A stretch of DNA of 8,233 nucleotides. It comes from an uncultured Opitutaceae bacterium. GTDB lineage: Bacteria > Verrucomicrobiota > Verrucomicrobiae > Opitutales > Opitutaceae. Made by a program: the position numbers and the translations under genes. Location: contig CAMLSH010000158.1 of NCBI GenBank assembly GCA_946482625.1, forward strand, positions 1 through 8,233, given 5' to 3'. A model generated the notes under the pieces. It did no database searches and had not been told where the DNA came from. It worked only from the letters and a program-made list of their open reading frames with translations. How positions within the stretch are numbered: position 1 is the first letter of the stretch; each line of letters opens with the position of its first letter. Below, in pieces: positions 1 to 6,294 of the stretch.

Positions 1-723
1 TTCTCCGGCTTCATCTTCAAGATTCAGGCCAACATGGACGCCAAACACCGCGACCGCATCGCCTTCCTGCGCGTTTGCTCCGGCAAGTTCGAGCGCGACA
101 TGGTCGTCACTCACCAGCGCACGGGGAAACAAGTTCGCCTTTCCTCCTCGCACAAACTCTTCGGCCGCGACCGCGAGACCGTCGACGAAGCCTGGCCCGG
201 CGACGTCATCGGCCTCGTCGGCCACAGCGAATTCGGCATCGGCGACACGCTCACCAACGACCGCGGCATCTACTTCGACGAGATCCCGCGCTTTCCGTCC
301 GAGGTTTTCGCATACATCTCCAATCCCAACACCGGCGACGCCAAGAAATACCGCGCCGGCCTGGAGCAGCTCCTGCAGGAAGGCGTCGTCCAGTCCTTCA
401 ACGCCCGCAACGCCCCGCCCGGCTCCACGCTCCTCGCCGCCGTCGGTCCGCTCCAATTCGAAGTCGTTCAGTGGCGTTTGAAATCTGAATACAACGCCGA
501 GTCACGCCTCGAGCCCGCGCCGTGGACGCTTCTCAAGTGGCTGGAGCCGCACCCCTCACTCAAAAACCCGTCGAGCCTCGTAGTCGCGCAAGGGGTGAGT
601 TTCGGCACCGACAAGTTCGACAACCCGATCGCCCTTTTCCCTAACGACTGGACGATGCGCTACTTCACGGAAAAAAATCCCGAGTTGAAACTGCACGATC
701 TCCCCATCGAGCAAACCCGCTGA
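1..723 (+). CDS. prfC: Peptide chain release factor 3 (RF3), C-terminal part, 5' end outside window
   Basis: RF3 is a cytoplasmic translational GTPase that recycles RF1/RF2 from the ribosome after termination and contributes to quality control. Frame 1 is open from the first base and encodes 240 residues ending at TGA 721-723. It begins in the conserved block FSGFIFKIQANMDAKHRDR, which matches the E. coli RF3 segment FTGFVFKIQANMDPKHRDR around residue 305, so the N-terminal GTPase domain lies upstream. Further RF3 blocks are visible: EAWPGDVIGL, a GIGDTLT segment, LQEGVVQSF, VGPLQFEVVQWRLKSEYNAE, and a C-terminal LFPNDWTMRYFTEKNPEL stretch corresponding to the RF3 ending. The VGxLQFEVVxxRLKSEYN block separates RF3 from EF-G. 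The end is at the usual place, so the C-terminus looks intact. An internal ATG at position 34 is simply Met in QANMD and not a start. No U-tract terminator follows. The next gene begins 138 bp downstream and is functionally unrelated. Confidence 0.96.
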   Translation, partial: FSGFIFKIQANMDAKHRDRIAFLRVCSGKFERDMVVTHQRTGKQVRLSSSHKLFGRDRETVDEAWPGDVIGLVGHSEFGIGDTLTNDRGIYFDEIPRFPSEVFAYISNPNTGDAKKYRAGLEQLLQEGVVQSFNARNAPPGSTLLAAVGPLQFEVVQWRLKSEYNAESRLEPAPWTLLKWLEPHPSLKNPSSLVVAQGVSFGTDKFDNPIALFPNDWTMRYFTEKNPELKLHDLPIEQTR

Positions 724-861
724 GCGCGAGCGCGCTTCGAAAACCGCGGCGCGCACTCCATCGCCGCGCGGCGCCCCGGAAACCAATCGCAAAGCTCCGG
801 CGTCCACTCTCAATCCACCGCGCTTGACGGTCCGGTGTCGGCGAAGGATTTTTGCCTCGCC

Positions 862-2556
862 ATGCGTCACCCCACCGCCCTGACGGCGATCGCTTTCGCG
901 ATTCTCGCCGTCCTCAACATCCCTACCCCCGCCGCCGCCAAATCGTCCGAATGGACCGATATCCAAGGCGAAAAATTCAAAGGCGAACCCAGCGAAGCAC
1001 TCGGTTCGCTCGCCGTCTTTAAAGTCGGCAGCTCCGGCAAACGGCTCGTGCCGCTGCACGGTCTCAGCGTTGAAACGTGTCAGCGTTTCTTCCGCGAAGC
1101 CGCCGCCCGCCTCGCTCGCGCCGACCGCTGGTCGGACGCCAAAAGCCTCGTCACCGAAGACTTCGTGAAGAACGTCTTCCGCGTCGAAAAAGACCAACTC
1201 GTCCCCGCCGACCTCGACGCACTACCCGAGCCCGAAATCCTCCTCGTCCTCTTCGGCTCGCACAACAACGGCGAATCTTGGGCCCTCACCCGCACCTTCG
1301 TCCCCACGTTCGAGCGTCTCCAGCGCGTTTACCCCGGACGCGTCGGCACCGTCTTCATGGGTTTCGGCCACGCTGTCCTCGATCACAAACGCATCGCCAC
1401 CACGAACGCCATGCCCTGGCTCGTCGCCGACTTTCAGTCCCAGCCTGGCATGCACATCTCGCGCTATACGCCGGCCGAAGGCGCGACGCTCCTCGCCATT
1501 TCGCGACACGGCGTGCCGCTGCTTTCCGGCACCGCCAACTCCACCGCCGAGATCCGCAAATTCGCCGACGCCCTCGCCGAACTCCTTTGGCGAACCAGCC
1601 CCGCCAACCCCGCTGTCTGGCCCGACTTCATCCACTATGCCAACGCCACCCGCCCGATCGAGTTCGCCCAAAGCGACGCCCCTCCGCTCCTCGTCGGCAG
1701 TCCCCTCCAACCCGCCGGCCTCAGCCAGCGCGGCGTGAAGCGCGTCGACGCCTCGTTCGACGTCAACGCCGACGGCTCCGTTGCCAACGTGAGCTTGCTG
1801 CCCACCTCGGAAGTCCCCGAGCCGCTCCGCCCGCCGCTCCTCCAGGCTCTCACCAAAACCGTGTTTTCTCCCGCCATCCACCACGGCCAACCCATTGCCG
1901 GCACTTACGCCTACTCGCTCACGGTTCCACCCGCCGACGCCCGCCTCGCGGCCGACATCGCGTGGCTCCAGTCCAACGACTCCATCAACATCGCCTTCAA
2001 ATCCTGGCTCGTGCTCAGACCCATCCGCGTATCCGAAGAGGCCTTCAACAGCACTCTTCAACACGTCGACACCGACGGCACCAACGTCCTCCAAGCCATG
2101 CAGGTCTCCGGCGCGAAAGTATCGCGCAAATCGCAGATGAACGCCTTCAACAGCGATTGGTTCACCACCGAAGGAGCCGCCTCCGTCCAACCCAAGGAAG
2201 GCGATGTTCAACCCATCGACGGCGCCAGCCTCGTCTGGCAAAAAATCGTCCCCAACGACGGAGAAGTGAACTTCCTCAGCGGCGTTTCGTCCGCCGACTA
2301 CTGTATCGGTTACGCTTGGACAGAGTTCGAAATGCCCGAGGATATCGACGCCCTCCTCGGCATCGGCAGCGACGACGGCCTCAAAATCTGGCACAACGGC
2401 CGCCTCGTGAACGACAAATGGGTCCGCCGCCTGAGCCGCCTTGATGAAGATGTCGTTCCGCTGCGCTTGAAGAAGGGCAAAAACCAGCTGCTGATAAAAA
2501 TTCAAAACGTCTCCGGCGGCTGGGATTTCATCTGCCGCCTTCGCCTGCGCAGCTAG
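862..2556 (+). CDS. Secreted multidomain protein of unknown function (SHD1-like, thioredoxin-fold-like, TonB-C-like, PA14-like)
   Basis: I do not recognise this 564-residue protein as a named family. ATG 862 is preferred to GTG 835 because it gives a textbook signal peptide: Met-Arg-His, hydrophobic core to residue 20, then PTPAAA|K with cleavage after about residue 26. A weak purine motif, GAAGGA, lies at 842-847. Domains, by motif reading: residues 30-76 (EWTDIQGEKFKGE to LVPLHGLSVE) resemble an SHD1 domain, common in planctomycete and verrucomicrobial exported proteins. Residues about 122-245 have a thioredoxin-like pattern (EILLVLFGSHNNGESW, then MPWLVADF) but lack the CxxC, so redox activity is unlikely. 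Residues about 290-356 (VDASFDVNADGSVANVSLL, then VFSPAIHHGQPI) resemble a TonB C-terminal fold. Residues about 459-564 carry GSDDGLKIWHNGRLV (502-516) and LKKGKNQLLIKI, as in PA14/CBM-like beta-sandwiches. It probably acts in the periplasm or at the surface, in binding rather than catalysis. It has its own downstream terminator. Confidence 0.85.
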   Translation: MRHPTALTAIAFAILAVLNIPTPAAAKSSEWTDIQGEKFKGEPSEALGSLAVFKVGSSGKRLVPLHGLSVETCQRFFREAAARLARADRWSDAKSLVTEDFVKNVFRVEKDQLVPADLDALPEPEILLVLFGSHNNGESWALTRTFVPTFERLQRVYPGRVGTVFMGFGHAVLDHKRIATTNAMPWLVADFQSQPGMHISRYTPAEGATLLAISRHGVPLLSGTANSTAEIRKFADALAELLWRTSPANPAVWPDFIHYANATRPIEFAQSDAPPLLVGSPLQPAGLSQRGVKRVDASFDVNADGSVANVSLLPTSEVPEPLRPPLLQALTKTVFSPAIHHGQPIAGTYAYSLTVPPADARLAADIAWLQSNDSINIAFKSWLVLRPIRVSEEAFNSTLQHVDTDGTNVLQAMQVSGAKVSRKSQMNAFNSDWFTTEGAASVQPKEGDVQPIDGASLVWQKIVPNDGEVNFLSGVSSADYCIGYAWTEFEMPEDIDALLGIGSDDGLKIWHNGRLVNDKWVRRLSRLDEDVVPLRLKKGKNQLLIKIQNVSGGWDFICRLRLRS

Positions 2557-2625
2557 CTGGCCACCTTCGGCGCAACGCCTCCGTCCTCCAGCGCCGACGA
2601 GCGCCAACACCGACCACATCTCCTG

Positions 2626-2661
2626 AAGCGGCGCCGCCTCAAAACCGCGCGCCGCTTTTTT
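2626..2661 (+). terminator. Rho-independent terminator after the multidomain protein gene
   Basis: Perfect 9-bp inverted repeat AAGCGGCGC (2626-2634) and GCGCCGCTT (2649-2657), with a 14-nt loop, running straight into a six-T tract at 2656-2661. It lies 69 bp after the stop at 2556 and is the clearest intrinsic terminator in the window. It also argues against any start for the next gene inside or just after the T tract: a TTG at 2660 is in frame with that gene but belongs to the terminator. Confidence 0.85.
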
Positions 2662-2815
2662 GTGCCCTCACGCCGCGCCTATTTCCGACCTGCGTAACAA
2701 GCCCGCTGTACTTCACCGCGTTTCCAGCGCCCATCGGACTGCACGGCGGATTTTTCCAAAGCCGGCACCCGATTTCCGCTCGCCGCACCGCCCGAAAACT
2801 CCCTTTCTCCGCCGC

Positions 2816-3973
2816 ATGTTGTCTGCTCGTTTCGCCCGCTCCCTTTTCGTCTCACTCTGCGTCCTCCTCACCGCGCCGGTCGCCCTTTTTGCCCAGACAA
2901 AAAGCAAACCCGCCACCGGCACCGCCGGCATCCATAAAGGCTACATCGTCATCGATGCCGCCACCGGCAAAGTCCTCCTCGAGGACAACGCCCACAACGA
3001 GAGCCCACCCGCGAGCATGACGAAGATCATGACCTTCCTCGTCGTCGACGACGCGATCAAGTCCGGTGCCATCGCCTTGGATACGCCCGTCCAGGTCACC
3101 AAGGAAGATTACAGCATGGGCGGCACCCAGGTTTATCTCGACCCGCGCGAGACCTTCACCGTCGAAGAACTCCTCTACGCGCTCATGATCCAGTCGGCCA
3201 ACGACGCCGCCACCGCCCTCGCCCGCGCCGCCGCCGGCAGCCGCGAGCTCTTCGTCCAAAAGATGAACCAGCGCGCCCAGTCCCTCGGCATGTTGCGCAC
3301 CCGCTTCACCTCGCCACACGGTTTGCCGCCCTCCTCCCGTCAGATCGATGACAGCGATCTGACCTGCCCCGCCGACTTCGCCCTGCTCTGCCGCGAAGTC
3401 ATCACGAAAACCGAAATCCTCAAATATTCCTCCATCCGCAAACGCACATTCGGGCCTGATCGTGCCGAACCGCTTGAGATGGAAAACCACAACAAACTCC
3501 TCGGCAAAGTCGCCGGCGTCGACGGCCTCAAAACGGGCTACACCCGCGCCGCCGGCTACTGCCTCAGTGCCACCGCCGAGCGCAACGGCCGCCGCCTCAT
3601 CGTCGTCATCATGGGCAGCTTCGGCCCCAAGGGCGAAATCGACATGGGCCGCAGCCGCGATCTGAAAACGATCGAGCTCATCGAACGCGGTTTCGCCACC
3701 CTCCAGGCGAGTGCCCAAGCCTCTCCCGTGACCGCCGCCTCCGCCCTGGCCCCCCGCGCCACCAGCGCCACTCCCGTTGCCGCCCCTAGCCCGATCAGCC
3801 CCGTCACGGCCCCCACCGAAAGTGGCCCCGTCCGCGGCAACCTCTCCGCCCCCCGCCGCCCCGATCCTTCTCCGGTCACCGCTCCTTCTGACGAAAAAAC
3901 CGCTCCCGCCGACGACGAACCCACGGTCAAATTCGTCCCCATCGCCCCGCCGGTAAAATCGAAGGCCCGCTGA
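2816..3973 (+). CDS. Serine-type D-Ala-D-Ala carboxypeptidase (peptidase S11, DacA/PBP5-like) with Pro/Ala-rich tail
   Basis: This is a periplasmic low-molecular-weight penicillin-binding protein that removes the terminal D-Ala from peptidoglycan pentapeptides and so limits cross-linking. ATG 2816 gives 385 residues with a signal peptide (Arg-rich start, hydrophobic residues 10-24, ALFA|Q cleavage near residue 26). All three active-site motifs are present: SMTK (nucleophile S67, K70), SAN (S127-N129) and KTG (K239-G241, in DGLKTGYTRAAGYC). A GTQVYLDPRE segment precedes the second motif, as in PBP5-type enzymes. The catalytic domain runs to about residue 300. The usual PBP5 C-terminal beta domain and amphipathic membrane anchor are not visible. 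Instead residues 301-385 form a low-complexity Pro/Ala/Thr/Ser tail ending in a basic VKSKAR. The gene stands alone after a terminator, with no Shine-Dalgarno sequence. The open frame continues upstream to 2660, but that stretch lacks a signal peptide and starts inside the terminator. D-Ala-D-Ala endopeptidase activity (PBP7-like) cannot be excluded. Confidence 0.93.
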   Translation: MLSARFARSLFVSLCVLLTAPVALFAQTKSKPATGTAGIHKGYIVIDAATGKVLLEDNAHNESPPASMTKIMTFLVVDDAIKSGAIALDTPVQVTKEDYSMGGTQVYLDPRETFTVEELLYALMIQSANDAATALARAAAGSRELFVQKMNQRAQSLGMLRTRFTSPHGLPPSSRQIDDSDLTCPADFALLCREVITKTEILKYSSIRKRTFGPDRAEPLEMENHNKLLGKVAGVDGLKTGYTRAAGYCLSATAERNGRRLIVVIMGSFGPKGEIDMGRSRDLKTIELIERGFATLQASAQASPVTAASALAPRATSATPVAAPSPISPVTAPTESGPVRGNLSAPRRPDPSPVTAPSDEKTAPADDEPTVKFVPIAPPVKSKAR

Positions 3974-4080
3974 GCACCGGAGTCCGCTGATGTCTTTTCG
4001 GCGTTTCCGCTCTTCAGTGCTTCCGCGATCTCTACTCTTCCGAGCACGCAGATCAGTCACGCCCCACTAGACAGCTTTGC

Positions 4081-4086
4081 TATAGT
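4081..4086 (+). promoter_or_regulatory. Candidate -10 box of znuA, placed for a leaderless transcript
   Basis: TATAGT matches the sigma-70 -10 consensus TATAAT at five of six positions and stands out in this GC-rich DNA. It ends 7 nt before the A of the znuA ATG (4094), so transcription would be expected to begin at or within a base or two of the start codon. There is no Shine-Dalgarno sequence in the gap. No good -35 hexamer is visible at the proper spacing, so the promoter may be weak or activator-dependent. I see no classical Zur palindrome nearby. Confidence 0.5.
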
Positions 4087-4093
4087 CCGCGCT

Positions 4094-5029
4094 ATGTCTC
4101 CCCCGCGGACCATCCGTAGTTTACTGGCCATCATCCTCCTCGGCGTATGCTCGTCCCTGTTGTCGACAGCGGCCGAAGCCCCAAAGTCCAAGCCCATCGT
4201 CGTCACCACGACCACGATCCTCGATGACTTCGTTCGCACCCTCGGCGCCGACGCCATCGACGCCCGTTGTTTGCTCACGCCCGGACACGATCCGCACAGC
4301 TTCAATCCCGCACCCGCCGACATCCGCCTGCTCACCCAAGCCGATCTCATCGTCGTCAACGGTCTCGGCTTCGAAACCTGGCTGGAAAAACTCCTCCAAA
4401 ACTCCGGCGCCCGAGGCACGCTTCTCACCGCCAGCCAAGGCCTGGCCCCGCTCCACGCCGAGTGTGACCATGACCACGCTCATGGTCATGATCACGACCA
4501 CGGCGAGATCGACCCCCACGCCTGGCACGACCTCCGCCACGCCGCCCGTTACGTGGAAAACATCCGCGACGCGCTGATCAAGCTCGCGCCCAACTCCTCC
4601 GACGCAATCGCCGCCCGCGCCACCGCCTACCTCGCCGAACTCGTAGCCCTCGACGCCCAGTTCCGCGAACGTCTCGCCGCTATCCCCGCCGCCCGCCGCA
4701 AACTCGTCACATCCCACGATTCTCTACGCTACCTCGCTCACGCCTACGGACTGGAAATCATCCCGGTCTCCGGCCTCCGCCCGGATCAAGAGCCCAGCGC
4801 AAAACAACTCGCCGCCATTGTGACGCTCATCCGCCGCGAAAAAGTCTCCGCCATTTTCGTCGAGTCCACGACCAACCCCAAAATCCCCACGCTCCTCGCC
4901 CAAGAAGCCGGCGTCACCGTCGTCAACGAACTCTACACTGACAGCCTCGGCGCTCCCGGCAGCCCCGGCGCCACCTTCCTCGGCATGGCCCGCGCCAACC
5001 TCGAAACCATCACCACCGCCCTCAAATAG
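4094..5029 (+). CDS. znuA: Metal (probably Zn2+) ABC transporter periplasmic substrate-binding protein
   Basis: ZnuA-type proteins (cluster A-I / SBP family 9) capture Zn2+ or Mn2+ in the periplasm and deliver it to the ZnuB permease. The 311-residue product has a signal peptide (RTIRSLLAIILLGVC, cleavage probably at STAA|E near residue 27). C19 is not preceded by a strict lipobox, so a lipoprotein is less likely. The mature protein begins KPIVVTTTTILDDF, typical of the family. Metal-ligand candidates are H65 in PGHDPHSF, H142 in DPHAWHD, H208 in VTSHDSLRYL and D283 in YTDSLG. His at the third position rather than Glu favours zinc over manganese. A His/Asp-rich loop with six His lies at residues 126-136, just before the second ligand, as in zinc-specific members. 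The C-terminus GATFLGMARANLETI is also family-typical. ATPase and permease genes follow at 5248 and 6295. Zinc specificity is inferred; family membership is secure. Confidence 0.93.
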   Translation: MSPPRTIRSLLAIILLGVCSSLLSTAAEAPKSKPIVVTTTTILDDFVRTLGADAIDARCLLTPGHDPHSFNPAPADIRLLTQADLIVVNGLGFETWLEKLLQNSGARGTLLTASQGLAPLHAECDHDHAHGHDHDHGEIDPHAWHDLRHAARYVENIRDALIKLAPNSSDAIAARATAYLAELVALDAQFRERLAAIPAARRKLVTSHDSLRYLAHAYGLEIIPVSGLRPDQEPSAKQLAAIVTLIRREKVSAIFVESTTNPKIPTLLAQEAGVTVVNELYTDSLGAPGSPGATFLGMARANLETITTALK

Positions 5030-5039
5030 CCATACGTCC

Positions 5040-5056
5040 GTCTGCGAGTAGCAGAC
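5040..5056 (+). other. Small hairpin just after znuA
   Basis: Perfect 6-bp inverted repeat GTCTGC (5040-5045) and GCAGAC (5051-5056) around the 5-nt loop GAGTA, starting 10 bp after the znuA stop. There is no T tract, so it is not a terminator by itself. It may shield the 3' end of znuA mRNA. With the stronger hairpin at 5100-5125 it makes a two-stem intercistronic region. Confidence 0.4.
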
Positions 5057-5099
5057 ACCTCCGCCAACCGCGTAGGCGATCAGCCAAAGCCGCACTCCC

Positions 5100-5128
5100 A
5101 GGATTTCGCCCATTGGCGAAATCCTTTA
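5100..5128 (+). terminator. Strong hairpin between znuA and znuC; partial terminator or attenuator candidate
   Basis: Perfect 11-bp inverted repeat AGGATTTCGCC (5100-5110) and GGCGAAATCCT (5115-5125) with a 4-nt CATT loop, followed by only a short T run (TTTA, counting the last stem base). The stem is strong but the U-tract is poor, so termination on the + strand may be incomplete. Its place, 70 bp after znuA and about 120 bp before znuC, fits a device that lets the binding protein be made in excess of the ATPase and permease. Confidence 0.65.
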
Positions 5129-5214
5129 GTGGTTAAAAAATTCCGTCATCCGATTCCGGCTTCACGCTTTCCATCTCCCTACTCGCCGCGCCTCCCGCCT
5201 CGCTTGCGTCCCTC

Positions 5215-5242
5215 TTTCACCCTTCATCTTTCACCCTTCAAC
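5215..5242 (+). repeat. Heptamer tandem array directly before the znuC start
   Basis: Four heptamers in a row: TTTCACC, CTTCATC, TTTCACC, CTTCAAC. They can also be read as a 14-bp unit repeated twice with one mismatch. The array ends 5 bp before the TTG start codon of znuC and lies in a C/T-rich leader of about 100 bp (from about 5150) with almost no purine runs and no Shine-Dalgarno motif. Confidence 0.7.
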
Positions 5243-5247
5243 ATTCC

Positions 5248-6027
5248 TTGTCCCACGCCGCCCACAACATCCTGCGCTTTTCCGACGTCACCGTCCGCCA
5301 CGGCCCCGTCCTCGCGCTCGATCATGTCAGCGTGAACATCCCCTGCGGCAGCCTCACCGCCCTCCTCGGCCCCAATGGCGCAGGCAAGTCCACCCTCCTC
5401 CGTTCCATCCTCGGGTGGCACACCTTGTCCACCGGCGAGATCCGTATCGGCGATCACCATACCCACCACCAACTCCCCCGCCTCGCCTACCTTCCGCAAC
5501 GCCACCTGATCGACTGGGACTTTCCCATCACCGTCCGCGCCGTCGTCGAACAAGGCCGCTACCCCGCCCTCGGCCTCTTCGCCCGCTTCTCGAAAACCGA
5601 CCACGCCGCCGTCACCCGCGCTCTCGACGAACTCGACATCGCCGCCCTCGCCGACCGCCAGATCAGCCAGCTCTCCGGCGGACAACAACAACGCGTCTTC
5701 CTCGCCCGCGCCCTCGCCCAAGGCGCCGACATCTTCCTCCTAGATGAGCCCTTCGCCGGCCTCGACCTCCACGCCACCGAAGAACTCGCCCACATCCTCC
5801 GCGGCTGGCAGGCCCAAGGCCGCACCGTGGTCGCCGTCGTCCACGAACTCGCGTTAGCACGCGAACACTTCGTCAACGCAGTCCTCCTCAACACCCGCCT
5901 CATCGCCTCCGGAGAAGTCGCCTCGGTCCTGACGCCGCACAACATCAACGCCGCGTATCGAGGCGGCCACTGCGCCCACACCGACGACCCTTTAAAACTA
6001 GTCCGCACCGCCACATTCCCAAAGTAG
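5248..6027 (+). CDS. znuC: Metal (probably Zn2+) ABC transporter ATP-binding protein, TTG start
   Basis: This cytoplasmic ATPase drives metal import through ZnuB. The 259-residue product has every ABC motif: Walker A GPNGAGKST (41-49), Q-loop YLPQR (81-85) followed by the metal-importer signature DWDFPITVRAVVEQGRYP, signature LSGGQQQR (from 142), Walker B IFLLDEP (162-168), D-loop AGLD and H-loop VVHE with H199. The DWDFPxTV block after the Q-loop is characteristic of ATPases of Zn/Mn/Fe importers of this family. The start is taken as TTG 5248 because no ATG or GTG precedes the conserved N-terminus (NILRFSDVTVRHG) in the open frame. A non-standard start further upstream cannot be excluded. 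No Shine-Dalgarno sequence is visible. The gene is 218 bp from znuA and 267 bp from znuB, long gaps for one importer. Confidence 0.92.
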   Translation: MSHAAHNILRFSDVTVRHGPVLALDHVSVNIPCGSLTALLGPNGAGKSTLLRSILGWHTLSTGEIRIGDHHTHHQLPRLAYLPQRHLIDWDFPITVRAVVEQGRYPALGLFARFSKTDHAAVTRALDELDIAALADRQISQLSGGQQQRVFLARALAQGADIFLLDEPFAGLDLHATEELAHILRGWQAQGRTVVAVVHELALAREHFVNAVLLNTRLIASGEVASVLTPHNINAAYRGGHCAHTDDPLKLVRTATFPK

Positions 6028-6034
6028 CACACCG

Positions 6035-6049
6035 GCTATCCGCGATAGC
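6035..6049 (+). other. Short hairpin just after znuC
   Basis: Perfect inverted repeat GCTATC (6035-6040) and GATAGC (6044-6049) around the loop CGC, inside a wider GC-rich CCGG...CCGG context and starting 7 bp after the stop. No T tract follows. A long C/T-rich stretch begins about 20 bp later. It could stabilise the mRNA end or act together with Rho; the sequence does not decide. Confidence 0.4.
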
Positions 6050-6068
6050 GGCCGGACCTTGGGCCACG

Positions 6069-6120
6069 CCTCCCTTCCGCCCTTTCGCCTCTTCCTCTTT
6101 CCTCTTCATCATCCTCTTTC
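6069..6120 (+). other. Polypyrimidine tract between znuC and znuB
   Basis: Of 52 bases only four are purines (G6079, G6087, A6108, A6111), with repeated TCTTCC and CCTCTTT words. The rest of the znuC-znuB gap, 6121-6188, shows no coding pattern and no clear structure; it holds a CTCCGCGTTTCCGCGG segment at about 6139-6154. A C-rich, G-poor unstructured RNA is the type of sequence Rho binds, so this is a possible rut region, but nothing here proves it. Confidence 0.5.
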
Positions 6121-6188
6121 GTCAGCGCTTCCGCCCCTCCGCGTTTCCGCGGTCATTCCTAACTGTCCCCGCCTCACCTTCGCTCCCA

Positions 6189-6218
6189 CCTTAGCAGCTT
6201 AGCGTCTTTGCGATTCAC
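6189..6218 (+). repeat. 30-bp octamer-based repeat, copy D, before znuB
   Basis: Built from three degenerate octamers, CCTTAGCA, GCTTAGCG and TCTTTGCG, plus the tail ATTCAC. Its last 21 bases match copies B (7246-7275) and C (7299-7328) at 19 positions each. A TTG inside it, at 6208, opens a frame into znuB, but this is repeat sequence and not a plausible start. Confidence 0.8.
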
Positions 6219-6222
6219 CCAG

Positions 6223-6278
6223 CCTCCGACCTCCGTCCTCCGACCTACTCGCTACCCGCTACTCACTGCTAGCTACCT
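6223..6278 (+). repeat. Heptamer tandem array before znuB
   Basis: Eight consecutive 7-nt units can be read: CCTCCGA, CCTCCGT, CCTCCGA, CCTACTC, GCTACCC, GCTACTC, ACTGCTA, GCTACCT. The first three are nearly identical and later ones drift towards GCTACYC. The array ends 16 bp before the ATG of znuB and follows the 30-bp repeat copy D. It is not coding in any convincing way. Confidence 0.65.
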
Positions 6279-6294
6279 TTCCGCTCCCCAACCC

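Noticed and set aside
724..834. GC palindromes after prfC, including GCCGCGCGGC
   Set aside because: Self-complementary GC words are expected at this composition and no T tract follows, so I do not call a terminator.
835..861. GTG 835 as start of the multidomain protein
   Set aside because: ATG 862 leaves a canonical 26-residue signal peptide. Not excluded, but less likely.
1222..2619. Long open frame of 465 codons on the minus strand, opposite the multidomain protein
   Set aside because: It is the antisense shadow of a GC-rich gene: its product is Gly/Ala/Val/Asp/Glu-rich without motifs, while the + strand frame has a signal peptide and recognisable domains.
2660..2815. Upstream extension of the carboxypeptidase to TTG 2660
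   Set aside because: The TTG lies in the T tract of a terminator and the extension would bury the signal peptide behind 52 non-conserved residues.
4004..4034. Possible fifth copy of the octamer repeat (GTTTCCGCTCTTCAGTGCTTCCGCG)
   Set aside because: The GCG spacing and the ATTCA tail are missing; the similarity is only compositional.
2852..4060. Open frame of 402 codons on the minus strand, opposite the carboxypeptidase
   Set aside because: The + strand carries the complete SxxK, SxN and KTG active site. The antisense product is low-complexity Gly/Asp/Ala-rich sequence.
4469..4490. 8-bp inverted repeat CATGACCA / TGGTCATG within znuA
   Set aside because: It follows from alternating His and Asp codons in the metal-binding loop; no separate function is needed.
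5129..5335. Small + strand open frame of 68 codons between znuA and znuC
   Set aside because: Its product is Pro/Ser/Arg-rich, it spans the heptamer repeats and overlaps the conserved znuC N-terminus in another frame.
6208..6294. Upstream extension of znuB to TTG 6208
   Set aside because: It begins inside repeat copy D and translates the heptamer array; the family start is at ATG 6295.
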